This document shows, in pieces, positions 17,424 through 25,086 of a DNA stretch of 35,895 nt. The stretch spans positions 1 through 35,895 of the forward strand of contig CABYFB010000007.1 of assembly GCA_902518165.1 (NCBI GenBank). Reading direction: 5' to 3'. The translations under genes and the position numbers were made by a program. The stretch's first letter is position 1. Each line of letters opens with the position of its first letter. Below the pieces are notes generated by a model. The model was not told the DNA's origin, searched no databases, and worked only from the letters and a program-made list of their open reading frames with translations. Origin of the DNA: an uncultured Pelagibacteraceae bacterium. Its GTDB lineage: Bacteria > Pseudomonadota > Alphaproteobacteria > Pelagibacterales > Pelagibacteraceae.

Positions 17424-17965
17424 ATATTTGTACTTATAGGTAATGAATTAATTTTTGTCATTACAAATGAAATTGTCAAAAAAGAAATAATTAAAAAAGA
17501 CAAAAATACAATTCCAAATGCTTTTAAATTTGATTTTAAATTTAAAATATGTCGTGTTGCAATGATTAATGAAGCAAAAATCCAAAATTGAGTAAGAAAA
17601 ATAATTAAAAGAACCAGTTCTGGTGTAACTGCAAAAAATCTTATCAGGCCTGGAGCGTGAGCGTACCCAACAGCTATAAGAACTCTTTTAAATGGAATTT
17701 TTCTATCTTTATCAGGAAAAATTTTAACGCCAATTACAAATATAAAAATTGCCCACACCAGCCATGTTAATAATGCTGTTAAACCAGATATACCAACTGA
17801 TGTTTTTACAATCGTGTTAGCTGCAATAGCACCCGCAACCCCATCTAAAATCATAATTAGAATTGCAAAATAAATTCCAGCTTCTCCATAATATCTTGGA
17901 GTTCTATAAAGAGTTTTATCAAGCTTTAACGATTTAAAAACAATATCTAAAAACTGAGCAAACAT
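17420..17965 (-). CDS. YIP1-family integral membrane protein
   Basis: This 181-residue protein has about five hydrophobic segments and resembles the bacterial Yip1 domain. Typical features are a soluble N-terminal stretch (about 25 residues), a first helix around 30-50, and the central GYAHAPGLIRFF segment that marks the family. The function of bacterial members is unknown. It sits at the end of a minus-strand run behind the DmdA-like gene, with a possible 32-residue membrane peptide in between. It is convergent with the small CxxC gene, with a 4-base overlap. Confidence 0.75.
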   Translation of the reverse strand: MFAQFLDIVFKSLKLDKTLYRTPRYYGEAGIYFAILIMILDGVAGAIAANTIVKTSVGISGLTALLTWLVWAIFIFVIGVKIFPDKDRKIPFKRVLIAVGYAHAPGLIRFFAVTPELVLLIIFLTQFWIFASLIIATRHILNLKSNLKAFGIVFLSFLIISFLTISFVMTKINSLPISTNI

Positions 17966-17974
17966 TAATTATCT

Positions 17975-18073
17975 TTATTTTTTTTTTTGCGCCTTATACG
18001 AAACGATTAATGGGAATATTATTAGAGCAATAGCGATTATAATGCAAACAACTATGAAAAAGGTTTTCGTCAT
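17975..18073 (-). CDS. Possible 32-residue single-pass membrane peptide
   Basis: The 146-base gap between the DmdA-like and YIP1-like genes contains a 33-codon frame (ATG at 18073-18071, TAA at 17977-17975). The product has a short MTKT start, about 20 hydrophobic residues (FFIVVCIIIAIALIIFPLIV), and a basic tail SYKAQKKK. This is the positive-inside pattern of a tiny inner-membrane protein. It ends 9 bases before the YIP1-like ATG. No Shine-Dalgarno sequence is present. Instead a strong inverted repeat ends 1 base before the ATG, so translation may be weak or regulated. Conservation is untested. Confidence 0.45.
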   Translation of the reverse strand: MTKTFFIVVCIIIAIALIIFPLIVSYKAQKKK

Positions 18074-18074
18074 A

Positions 18075-18101
18075 TTTAGGGGGAATTAAATTCCCCCTAA
18101 A
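18075..18101 (-). promoter_or_regulatory. 13-bp perfect inverted repeat after the DmdA-like gene
   Basis: TTTAGGGGGAATT (18075-18087), one central base, and AATTCCCCCTAAA (18089-18101) form a perfect inverted repeat with a G5/C5 core, 10 bases beyond the DmdA-like stop. In RNA the stem would be very stable in this AT-rich background. It is not a standard intrinsic terminator for the minus-strand transcript, because the sequence after the stem is not a U tract. It may protect the 3' end of the upstream mRNA, attenuate read-through to the YIP1-like gene, or mask the start of the 32-residue frame. Confidence 0.6.
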
Positions 18102-18111
18102 AAAATTTTTA

Positions 18112-19467
18112 TCACTTACTGACTACTTCTCTTGTATTTGCGTTGTAAGATTCTGTAAATGGAACATCAACTACAACTGCATCGACCGGTTCTCCAGGTT
18201 TATCAGAATATTTTTCTGGTAGGTGGACTTTAAATTTCGATCCAACCTTACCCTTTGGAAAACCATTTGCATTTAGCGTGCCATCAAATGGAACGTATCC
18301 CATGGCAATATTTTTCCCTTTTTCTGGGTGATACCAAGGAGAAGTTATAAATCCTACAGGCTCACTGCCGTTTTCTGAAATTAACCAAAAATCTGGAGCA
18401 TATTCTTCAATAGGTTTTCCTCCTAATTCAAGTCCAACTAATTGAAGTTTGTAAGGTTTATGACCTGCTTTTAAATCAGCTTTCATTTTCTCGAGAGCTT
18501 TTTTACCAATGTAATCTGCTTTTTTGTTCCATTCACCTTTACCAGATAAAGAAACTTGATATCCAAGATTACATTGAAATGGATTATGCTCATGATCCAT
18601 ATCTTGTCCCCATGAAAGAATTCCAGCTTGTATCCTTCTATGGTGTGCAGGAGCAATTACCATTAAGTTATGTTTTTTACCTGCTTCAAGAACAGCATTC
18701 CACATATCTTCGGCATATAAAGTTGCTTCTCTTAAATATATTTCAAATCCAGACTCGCCTGAAAAACCTGTTTGAGAAATTATACAACTTCTTCCACCAA
18801 CTTTTGCAGAAGCCAATCCATAAAAAGGCATGTTATCAATATCAACTTCACTTCCACAAAGATCTTTCATCAAAGCTTTTGCTTTAGGACCTTGAATTTG
18901 TACAGGACAAGCATCTATTTCATTAATTTGAACATTAAACCTTTCATCTGCATTTACTCCTTGCAGATATAATCCTATATCACTATCTGATAAACTAAAC
19001 CAAAATTCATCTTTAGAAATTCTTAAAAGAATAGGATCATTTAATACTCCTCCATAAGAATTACACAAAATTACATATCTTCCTCTCATTGGAGAAATTT
19101 TTGTAGCATCTCTTGTAATTACATAATCAACAAATTTTTCTGCATCTGGTCCTTTAACTTGTATTTGTCTTTCAACTGCAACATTCCACATTGTTACATG
19201 GTTTTTAATTGCTTCGTACTCAACCATTGCACCACCATCTTCAGGTTTAACATAACCTCTTGGATGATAAATTCTGTTATAAACAGTTGCTCTCCAACAT
19301 CCTGCTTTCATAGATAAATGCCAGTATGGAGATTTCCTTACTCTTGTTGATATTAGCATCTCAACTTTAGTAGGTCCGCTTTGCCTTAAATTGTATGGTA
19401 CTTTTCTATCAGACTGATCTACTGATGTTGTATGTCTTAGTTTACTATAGTCAAATTCATTAGACAT
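18112..19467 (-). CDS. DmdA-like GcvT-family THF-dependent methyltransferase/demethylase
   Basis: This 451-residue protein is of the GcvT/aminomethyltransferase fold. Segments such as ISTRVRKSPYWHLSM, the MWNVAVERQIQVKGPDAEKF block and SDSDIGLYLQG resemble DmdA, the DMSP demethylase, more than glycine-cleavage T protein. It is about 80 residues longer than the roughly 369-residue SAR11 DmdA, with an extra N-terminal stretch and an inserted GYVKPEDGG segment. I infer methyl transfer from a small methylated substrate to THF, substrate unknown. A Shine-Dalgarno sequence (AAGGAG, complement of 19475-19480) and an 8-base overlap couple it to the MTHFR-like gene upstream, which would process the 5-methyl-THF. 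Confidence 0.82.
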   Translation of the reverse strand: MSNEFDYSKLRHTTSVDQSDRKVPYNLRQSGPTKVEMLISTRVRKSPYWHLSMKAGCWRATVYNRIYHPRGYVKPEDGGAMVEYEAIKNHVTMWNVAVERQIQVKGPDAEKFVDYVITRDATKISPMRGRYVILCNSYGGVLNDPILLRISKDEFWFSLSDSDIGLYLQGVNADERFNVQINEIDACPVQIQGPKAKALMKDLCGSEVDIDNMPFYGLASAKVGGRSCIISQTGFSGESGFEIYLREATLYAEDMWNAVLEAGKKHNLMVIAPAHHRRIQAGILSWGQDMDHEHNPFQCNLGYQVSLSGKGEWNKKADYIGKKALEKMKADLKAGHKPYKLQLVGLELGGKPIEEYAPDFWLISENGSEPVGFITSPWYHPEKGKNIAMGYVPFDGTLNANGFPKGKVGSKFKVHLPEKYSDKPGEPVDAVVVDVPFTESYNANTREVVSK

Positions 19468-20188
19468 AGTTATTCTCCTTCAACCACTTGTTAGTTTCCT
19501 TCAAGCCGCCGAATGTATAAATGTGGAAATAATCAGTATGCGATTTAACTTTCCCAATTAAATCATTAGGGTCTTTAGGTTTCAATAAATCTAACGCCTT
19601 ACTAAAATTAGATTTAAGAAAGTTAATGGAATTTTTTGCCCCTACAATATTAGCAAATTTAATTAAGCTAGATATTTTCATTGGCCCAGTTATTCCAACA
19701 TGAACTGGTATTGTTTGTTTTGAGATAAAATCTATAATAGGCTGAGTATCCATTAGCCATTGTGTAACTATATAATCAGCATAAGGCTTTTTATCTATCA
19801 TAGCTTTTTCTAAATCAGAGTCGGATATATCAGGACTCCCCTCGGGATGTCCAGCAATTCCAATCTTGATGCCATCAAAAAACCCTGTCTCTAACATTTG
19901 ATATGAGCTATCAAATTTTCCGATCGGGTCACGACTTCCACCTATCACCAAGACCTGCTTAACACCCAAATCTTTACATCTAGAAACATAATCTTTTAGA
20001 TGATTTTCATCATTTATTGACCTTGCTGGGAAGTGAGGAACTGGATTAAATCCCTCTTTAACTAACTCTCCAGATTGTTGAGCGGTCTCTTTATAATCAC
20101 CTCCAGGTAGCATTGTAACATAAACATCTTTTACCTTAGGCAACGTACTTAAATCAGTTTTAGGACCTATTTCTAAAGAAAAATTCAT
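19460..20188 (-). CDS. Methylenetetrahydrofolate-reductase-like protein
   Basis: This 242-residue protein is shorter than MetF (about 296 residues) but keeps the TIM-barrel landmarks. These are E6 in the N-terminal FSLEIGP, then PHFPARS, followed by GVKQVLVIGGSRDPIG where MetF has its flavin-contacting Asp loop, and HVGITGP late in the barrel. Such short MTHFR-like proteins often accompany C1-catabolic methyltransferases. In this context it would oxidise 5-methyl-THF made by the downstream DmdA-like enzyme to 5,10-methylene-THF. It is first in the minus-strand run and divergent from egtB. Confidence 0.78.
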   Translation of the reverse strand: MNFSLEIGPKTDLSTLPKVKDVYVTMLPGGDYKETAQQSGELVKEGFNPVPHFPARSINDENHLKDYVSRCKDLGVKQVLVIGGSRDPIGKFDSSYQMLETGFFDGIKIGIAGHPEGSPDISDSDLEKAMIDKKPYADYIVTQWLMDTQPIIDFISKQTIPVHVGITGPMKISSLIKFANIVGAKNSINFLKSNFSKALDLLKPKDPNDLIGKVKSHTDYFHIYTFGGLKETNKWLKENNYV

Positions 20189-20292
20189 AACTAAATTCTT
20201 AATTATTTTATATTCCGTGTCTATAAAAATATTAAACAGTTGAACACATTGTAACCCATTGTCATGATCAGAAAATTTAATTAAATTTAGTC
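20189..20292. promoter_or_regulatory. Divergent MTHFR-like/egtB intergenic region with tandem CATTGT
   Basis: This 104-base spacer serves the minus-strand C1 pair and the long plus-strand run. A plus-strand promoter candidate is TTGAAC at 20240-20245, a 17-base spacer, and CATGAT at 20263-20268, which puts the egtB ATG (20293) 24 bases later. The spacer of that promoter holds a tandem CATTGT (20247-20252 and 20257-20262) repeated at exactly 10 bases, one helical turn, followed by a TGATCA palindrome at 20265-20270. This could be a regulator site overlapping the promoter. All of it is pattern-based. Confidence 0.35.
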
Positions 20293-21510
20293 ATGGAAAA
20301 TAAATTATCTCAAATTACAGAATTTTTCTCCAAAACAAGACAGCAAACGCTATCTCTGTGCGAGAACTTAGAGGCTGAGGATATGGTCATACAGCCCAGC
20401 AAAAATGTTAGCCCACTTAAGTGGCATCTTGGTCACACCACATGGTTCTTCGAAAAATTCATCTTGTCAGAATTAGATGATAGTTACAAACCTTTTAACA
20501 AAGATTACAATTACATATTTAATTCATATTATAATTCTGTGGGTGAGTACAATCCTCGAAATAAGAGAGGTTCACTAAATAGACCCATCTTAAAAGATGT
20601 TGTAAAATATAGACACTATGTAACTGAAAATATTATTGATTTTTTAAAAAGGACAAAAAATAACAGGACATCATTTTTAGTTGAACTAGGTTCAAATCAC
20701 GAACAACAGCATCAAGAATTAATGTTAATGGATATTAAAAATATTTTTTACAACAATCCATTGATGCCGACTTATAATTCTAACGATGATAAACCAACTG
20801 CTAAAGAAGAAAATGAATTGACATTAGAAACTAGTAAAAAATTTAAATATGGAAATAACGAGGATATTTTTTGTTACGATAACGAATTACCAGCATCAGA
20901 AACACAATTAGATCCATTTAAAATATATTCATTTGTTACTAATGGAGAGTGGAAAGAATTTATTAATGATGGAGGATATAAAAACCATGAGTATTGGTTA
21001 TCTGATGGATGGGATTTTGTAAATAATAACAAATTACAAAAACCAATGTATTGGATAGATAATAATAATTATTTTACATTAAACGGTGTAAAAAAAATTG
21101 ATAATGAAAAGCCAGTTTCTCATATAAGTTTCTATGAAGCAGATGCATTTGCAAGATATAAAAACAAAAGATTACCAACCGAATTTGAACTAGAGTATTT
21201 TTTAAAACAATCTGAGAAAAAAGGTAATTTTTTAGAAAATAAAATTTTCCATGAAGTGGAAGAAAAAGCAGAAGATGTTTATGGAAATTTATGGGCTTGG
21301 ACAAGTAGTAATTACACACCTTACAAAAAATATAAACCTTATGAAGGAAATCTAGGAGAATATAATAATAAGTTCATGTGTAATCAGTTTGTCTTAAAAG
21401 GTGGCTCACATTCTACGTCTATTAATCATGTCAGAGCATCTTATAGAAATTTCTTTTACCCAAGTGATACTTGGCAGTTTTGTGGTGTCAGACTAGCTGA
21501 TGACATCTAG
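20293..21510 (+). CDS. egtB: Ergothioneine biosynthesis sulfoxide synthase EgtB
   Basis: This 405-residue non-haem iron enzyme joins hercynine and a cysteine-type thiol with O2 to give the sulfoxide precursor of ergothioneine. The N-terminal DinB-like domain carries WHLGHTTWFFE (H48 probable ligand) and SNHEQQHQEL (H136, H140), completing the three-His iron site. The C-terminal formylglycine-generating-enzyme-like domain ends with KGGSHSTSINHVRASYRNF and QFCGVRLADD. It is the first gene of the plus-strand run, and its stop overlaps the egtD start by one base. An OvoA role is unlikely because no methyltransferase domain is fused. Confidence 0.93.
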   Translation: MENKLSQITEFFSKTRQQTLSLCENLEAEDMVIQPSKNVSPLKWHLGHTTWFFEKFILSELDDSYKPFNKDYNYIFNSYYNSVGEYNPRNKRGSLNRPILKDVVKYRHYVTENIIDFLKRTKNNRTSFLVELGSNHEQQHQELMLMDIKNIFYNNPLMPTYNSNDDKPTAKEENELTLETSKKFKYGNNEDIFCYDNELPASETQLDPFKIYSFVTNGEWKEFINDGGYKNHEYWLSDGWDFVNNNKLQKPMYWIDNNNYFTLNGVKKIDNEKPVSHISFYEADAFARYKNKRLPTEFELEYFLKQSEKKGNFLENKIFHEVEEKAEDVYGNLWAWTSSNYTPYKKYKPYEGNLGEYNNKFMCNQFVLKGGSHSTSINHVRASYRNFFYPSDTWQFCGVRLADDI

Positions 21511-22472
21511 TGACTAATTTAAAATTAATAAACATAAACAATCAAATTCAAGATGATAAAAAATTAATCTTACAAGGATTATTAAATAAAAAACAAAAAT
21601 ATTTACTACCTAAATATTTTTATGATGAGAAAGGTTCAAAGTTATTTAATAAAATTACAAACCTTAAAGAATATTACCCAACAAACAAAGAGTTAGAAAT
21701 ACTAGGTAGTTCACAAAAAGAGATAAGAAAGAAATTACCAATCAATTCAACAATTGTAGAATTTGGTAGTGGCTCAAATAAAAAAATTAATAAATTTATA
21801 AATTCATTAAGTGAACCCAAAGAATATATTCCTATAGATATTAGTAAGGAATATTTGTTTGAAAATGCATCGATAATTGCAAAAAAATTCTCAGATTTAA
21901 AGGTAACAGCAATATGTGCCGACTTTAGTCAGACCAATAGATTAAATAAAATTTTAAAAAATAAAAAAAAAATAGTCAGTTTTTTTCCAGGATCGACAAT
22001 AGGAAATTATTTACCCAAAAATGCAAAAAAAATATTAAAAAATTTTTCAAAAATTATAGGCAAAAATTCTTATTTAGTAATCGGGGTTGATTTAATCAAA
22101 AATAAGAAAACTCTTGAAAATGCTTACAACGATAATTCGGGAGTTACAGCAAAATTTAATAAAAATATATTAAATGTAGTAAACAAAATTTGTAATTCAA
22201 AATTTCAAACTAAAGATTTTGAACATAAAGCATTCTACAATTTAAAAAAAAATAGAATTGAAATGCATCTTATTTCGAAAAAAAATTTCACGTTAAAAAT
22301 TAATAAAAAGAATATTAAATTTACTAAAGATGAAACCATTCATACTGAAAATTCTCATAAATATTCAAAAAATAACTTTGTTAAATTAGTTAATAAATCT
22401 GGCTTTAAAGTCTTAAAATATTTTACTGATAAAAAAAATTATTTTGGAGTTTTTTTATTAAAAGTGAAGTAA
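21510..22472 (+). CDS. egtD: L-histidine N(alpha)-methyltransferase EgtD
   Basis: This 320-residue SAM-dependent enzyme trimethylates histidine to hercynine, the first step of ergothioneine synthesis. Its length equals the family norm. Motifs are KYFYDEKGSKLFNKIT, YYPTNKE, the SAM loop VEFGSGSNKK, YIPIDISKEYL and FFPGSTIGNYLP. The start is a GTG (21510-21512) overlapping the egtB stop by one base. Lys/Asn content is very high, reflecting strong AT bias. With egtB it forms the minimal bacterial ergothioneine pair; no egtA, egtC or egtE homologue is visible nearby, as in many proteobacteria. Confidence 0.94.
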   Translation: MTNLKLININNQIQDDKKLILQGLLNKKQKYLLPKYFYDEKGSKLFNKITNLKEYYPTNKELEILGSSQKEIRKKLPINSTIVEFGSGSNKKINKFINSLSEPKEYIPIDISKEYLFENASIIAKKFSDLKVTAICADFSQTNRLNKILKNKKKIVSFFPGSTIGNYLPKNAKKILKNFSKIIGKNSYLVIGVDLIKNKKTLENAYNDNSGVTAKFNKNILNVVNKICNSKFQTKDFEHKAFYNLKKNRIEMHLISKKNFTLKINKKNIKFTKDETIHTENSHKYSKNNFVKLVNKSGFKVLKYFTDKKNYFGVFLLKVK

Positions 22473-22480
22473 GTTTTATC

Positions 22481-23110
22481 ATGGCGCAAAAAGACGTAGG
22501 TAATAAAATTCCCATTTATAAGTTAAAAGACACCGATCAAGTAATGAAATATTACGATGAGTGGGGTGATGGTAATAAATATGACAAGGATATGGTCGAT
22601 TGGAATTACACAGGACCAAAAGAAACAACAAAAGTATTTTCAGAATTTCAGAAAAATAAAGATGCAAAAATTTATGATGCTGGTTGTGGTACTGGATTGG
22701 TCGGTGTTGAATTAAAAAAACATGGTTTTAAAAATTTTCATGGGGCAGATCTTTCGAAAAAGTTATTAGAATTGGTACCGAATGATCTTTATGAAGAGCT
22801 TGAACAAGTAGACTTGAATAAACCCATTAATAAAAAAGATGACGAATATGACTCTGTTATGTGCGTTGGTACATTTACTTTTGGACATGTCAAGCCACCA
22901 GCTTTGGAGGAATTTATCAGGATTACAAAGAATGATGGATTTATCTGTTTTACTATAAATGAGGGAATACATGAAGAATATGGTTTTGATAAAAAAATTG
23001 AACAACTTAAACAGCAAAATAAATGGAAAGAAATAAAATTTTTTAAGTCAGATTACATTGCAAGTAAAGATGTAAATGCTTGGTTAGGGTTATATCAAGT
23101 GATAAAGTAA
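22481..23110 (+). CDS. Class I SAM-dependent methyltransferase (METTL27-like)
   Basis: This 209-residue Rossmann methyltransferase has SAM motif I IYDAGCGTGLVG at about residues 65-76, an acidic loop GADLS and a post-motif DEYDSVMCVGTFTFGH. The N-terminal segment MKYYDEWGDGNKYDKDM resembles METTL27/WBSCR27-type small-molecule methyltransferases. The substrate is unknown. It lies 8 bases after egtD and 3 bases before the Rieske oxygenase, so the context suggests methylation of a small amine, thiol or acid linked to these pathways. There is nothing to identify it as part of ergothioneine synthesis itself. Confidence 0.82.
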   Translation: MAQKDVGNKIPIYKLKDTDQVMKYYDEWGDGNKYDKDMVDWNYTGPKETTKVFSEFQKNKDAKIYDAGCGTGLVGVELKKHGFKNFHGADLSKKLLELVPNDLYEELEQVDLNKPINKKDDEYDSVMCVGTFTFGHVKPPALEEFIRITKNDGFICFTINEGIHEEYGFDKKIEQLKQQNKWKEIKFFKSDYIASKDVNAWLGLYQVIK

Positions 23111-23113
23111 GCC

Positions 23114-24289
23114 ATGTCAGAAATTTACAATATTATAGATAAACAAAAGTTAGATATTGTATCGAAACCAATTAGTGAAGCTCATGGTTTACCAAATGAA
23201 TGTTACATCAGTAAAGAATATACTTTAATTGAAAGAAAAAAATTATTTGAAGATAAGTGGATCGTCATTGGAGTTGGAAGTTCAATTCCAGATGCAGGGG
23301 ATGTAAAACCAATTGATTTACTTGGAATACCTTTGCTTATTGTTAGAACAAAAAATAAAGAAATAAAAGTTTTTCATAATATTTGTAGTCATAGAGGAGT
23401 TAAATTAGTTAAAGAAGCTGGCAAAATTAGAAATGTTATGAGGTGCTCATATCATTCATGGTCATATGACTTAGAGGGAAAATTAATTGCTACACCTCAC
23501 ATAGGAGGCATGAATATTCATCAAACACCCGAATTTGATAAATCAAAAAGTAATTTAAAAGAGATAAGATCATATATTTGGTTAGATCTAATTATGATTA
23601 ATATTAACAACAATGAAATTTCATTTGAGGATTACATTAGTCCTTTAAGTGAAAGATGGGAAAAATTTTGGCCTTTGAAAGATAGAGAATTAATTTATCA
23701 TGCAAATGATTATGGTTATTTTAAATTAGATGCAAAATGTAATTGGAAATTTGCAATTGAAAATTATTGTGAGAGCTATCATTTGCCTTGGGTACATCCA
23801 GGTTTAAATTCTTATTCAAAATTAGAGGATCACTATCATATTCAAGGACTGCCAAATCGTTTCGCTGGACAAGGAACAGTTGTTTACAATCCAAGATTTG
23901 AAGGAAATGAAAAGTTTCCTTGTTTCCCTAACTGGCCGAAAGATAAAGAAAATATAGCTGAGTACGTAGCACTTTTTCCTAACGTAATGTTAGGAATTCA
24001 CAAAGATCATTATTATGCTTATTGGTTAGAGCCAATCAATCATCAGTTTACAATAGAACATATGGAAATTTATTATGTAGGAGATGAAGCAGCAAATTCA
24101 ACAAAATATAAATCCCTAAGACAAAAAAATCACAAACAATGGGAAGATATTCAAAAAGAAGATGTAGATATAATTCAAAGTATGCAAATAGGTAGAAACT
24201 CTCCAGCTTATAATGGTGGTAATTTTTCTCCAAAGATGGACAATCCTACACATCATTTTCATAAGTGGGTTGCTGGTAATTTAATTTAA
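23114..24289 (+). CDS. Rieske non-haem iron oxygenase, alpha subunit
   Basis: This 391-residue ring-hydroxylase-type oxygenase has Rieske 2Fe-2S ligands C91 and H93 (CSH) and C111 and H114 (CSYH). The mononuclear iron site reads NYCESYHLPWVH, giving H223 and H228, with E220 at the position that is usually the bridging Asp. A Glu there is known for the carnitine monooxygenase CntA and appears in GbcA-type glycine-betaine demethylases, so a quaternary-amine substrate is plausible. No dedicated reductase follows; the ferredoxin at 27270 is the nearest redox partner candidate. Aromatic substrates cannot be excluded. Confidence 0.88.
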   Translation: MSEIYNIIDKQKLDIVSKPISEAHGLPNECYISKEYTLIERKKLFEDKWIVIGVGSSIPDAGDVKPIDLLGIPLLIVRTKNKEIKVFHNICSHRGVKLVKEAGKIRNVMRCSYHSWSYDLEGKLIATPHIGGMNIHQTPEFDKSKSNLKEIRSYIWLDLIMININNNEISFEDYISPLSERWEKFWPLKDRELIYHANDYGYFKLDAKCNWKFAIENYCESYHLPWVHPGLNSYSKLEDHYHIQGLPNRFAGQGTVVYNPRFEGNEKFPCFPNWPKDKENIAEYVALFPNVMLGIHKDHYYAYWLEPINHQFTIEHMEIYYVGDEAANSTKYKSLRQKNHKQWEDIQKEDVDIIQSMQIGRNSPAYNGGNFSPKMDNPTHHFHKWVAGNLI

Positions 24290-24304
24290 AGTTAAAACCT
24301 AAAA

Positions 24305-24715
24305 ATGAAAATTATATTAATTATGGGACTTCCAGGCGCAGGGAAAACTACATTAGCTGATGAACTTGCTCCCTTATTGAATGCAAAAAGATTAAATGCA
24401 GATGAAGTAAGAAAAGCTGCAAACGATTGGGATTTTTCAGAAGAGGGAAGAACAAGACAAGCAAAAAGAATGGCTGACTTTGCATTAAAATTAAAAGATG
24501 AAGGAAATTATGTGATTGCGGATTTTATTTGCCCAACTCCAAAGGCAAGAAGTTTATTTCCTGCAGATTATGTAGTTTGGGTAGATACTATAAAAGAAGG
24601 AAGGTTTGATGACACTAATAAAATGTTTGTTAAACCAGAAAAATATGATTTTCATGTTACATCGCAAGATGCTAAGTCTTGGGCACCAAAGATTTTAAAG
24701 GAGATAAAAATATGA
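24305..24715 (+). CDS. Small P-loop kinase (adenylylsulfate-kinase-like)
   Basis: This 136-residue P-loop protein has Walker A GLPGAGKTT at residues 8-16, an RLNADEVRKAANDWDFS segment in the place of the APS kinase DGDnvR...gFs region, and a strand GNYVIADFICPTP aligned with the APS kinase ISP loop. It is shorter than true CysC (about 200 residues) and lacks the KGLY...G APS-binding segment, so the acceptor is probably not APS. Its stop overlaps the start of the nucleotidyltransferase gene by 4 bases (ATGA at 24712-24715). The pair probably phosphorylates and then activates a small molecule. Confidence 0.75.
   Translation: MKIILIMGLPGAGKTTLADELAPLLNAKRLNADEVRKAANDWDFSEEGRTRQAKRMADFALKLKDEGNYVIADFICPTPKARSLFPADYVVWVDTIKEGRFDDTNKMFVKPEKYDFHVTSQDAKSWAPKILKEIKI
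24697..24703 (+). promoter_or_regulatory. Shine-Dalgarno for the nucleotidyltransferase gene
   Basis: AAAGGAG at 24697-24703 ends 8 bases before the ATG at 24712. It selects this ATG over an in-frame upstream start at 24679, which has no comparable site. Confidence 0.7.
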
Positions 24716-25086
24716 CGTATCAATGGGACAATAAAAAACCAACTGCTCAAATGTTAGGAAGATGGCAACCGTTTCATGATGGTCACTATACTCTATTTAA
24801 GGAAATTATAAAAAAAACAGGACAAGTATGTATTCAAATTAGAGATGTACAAGGTGTTGATGATAATCCATTTGATTTTGAAACAGTTAAGAAAAATATT
24901 GAAGAAAAACTTAATCCAGAGTTTGAGGGCAGGTTCAAAATTATGCTTGTCCCTAATATTACAAATATTTGTTATGGAAGAGGTGTTGGATATAAAATTG
25001 AAGAAATAGTTTTGTCTGAAGAAATTCAAAAAATTTCAGCAACTAAAATTAGAGCCAAGATGAGAGAAGAAGGTAAATTAAAATAA
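24712..25086 (+). CDS. Small HxGH-superfamily nucleotidyltransferase
   Basis: This 124-residue adenylyl/cytidylyltransferase-like protein starts at the ATG at 24712, which has a good Shine-Dalgarno; a longer in-frame start at 24679 is less likely. The nucleotide motif is GRWQPFHDGH (H22 and H25). The second signature ISATKIR is at 108-114. GRWQPFHDGH is close to the GRFQPFHnGH of NMN adenylyltransferases, but the protein is much smaller and ends soon after the second motif. Translation is coupled to the kinase upstream through an ATGA overlap. The TAA stop at 25084-25086 directly abuts the GTG start of the crotonase-like gene. The substrate is unknown; NMN, phosphocholine-type or sugar-phosphate acceptors are all open. 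Confidence 0.78.
   Translation: MTYQWDNKKPTAQMLGRWQPFHDGHYTLFKEIIKKTGQVCIQIRDVQGVDDNPFDFETVKKNIEEKLNPEFEGRFKIMLVPNITNICYGRGVGYKIEEIVLSEEIQKISATKIRAKMREEGKLK

Noticed and set aside
18075..18101. Calling the G5/C5 repeat an intrinsic terminator
   Set aside because: The minus-strand RNA has no U run after the stem, and on the plus strand the stem is followed by A residues first.
18579..18972. Plus-strand open frames opposite the DmdA-like gene
   Set aside because: They are antisense shadows of a clear GcvT-family gene and show no motif or ribosome site.
18112..19467. Naming the GcvT-like gene dmdA
   Set aside because: It resembles DmdA but is about 80 residues longer and has an insertion. DMSP specificity cannot be shown from sequence alone.
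24679..24711. Upstream start for the nucleotidyltransferase
   Set aside because: The ATG at 24712 has AAAGGAG at ideal spacing and an ATGA overlap. The extension lies inside the kinase gene and looks non-domain.
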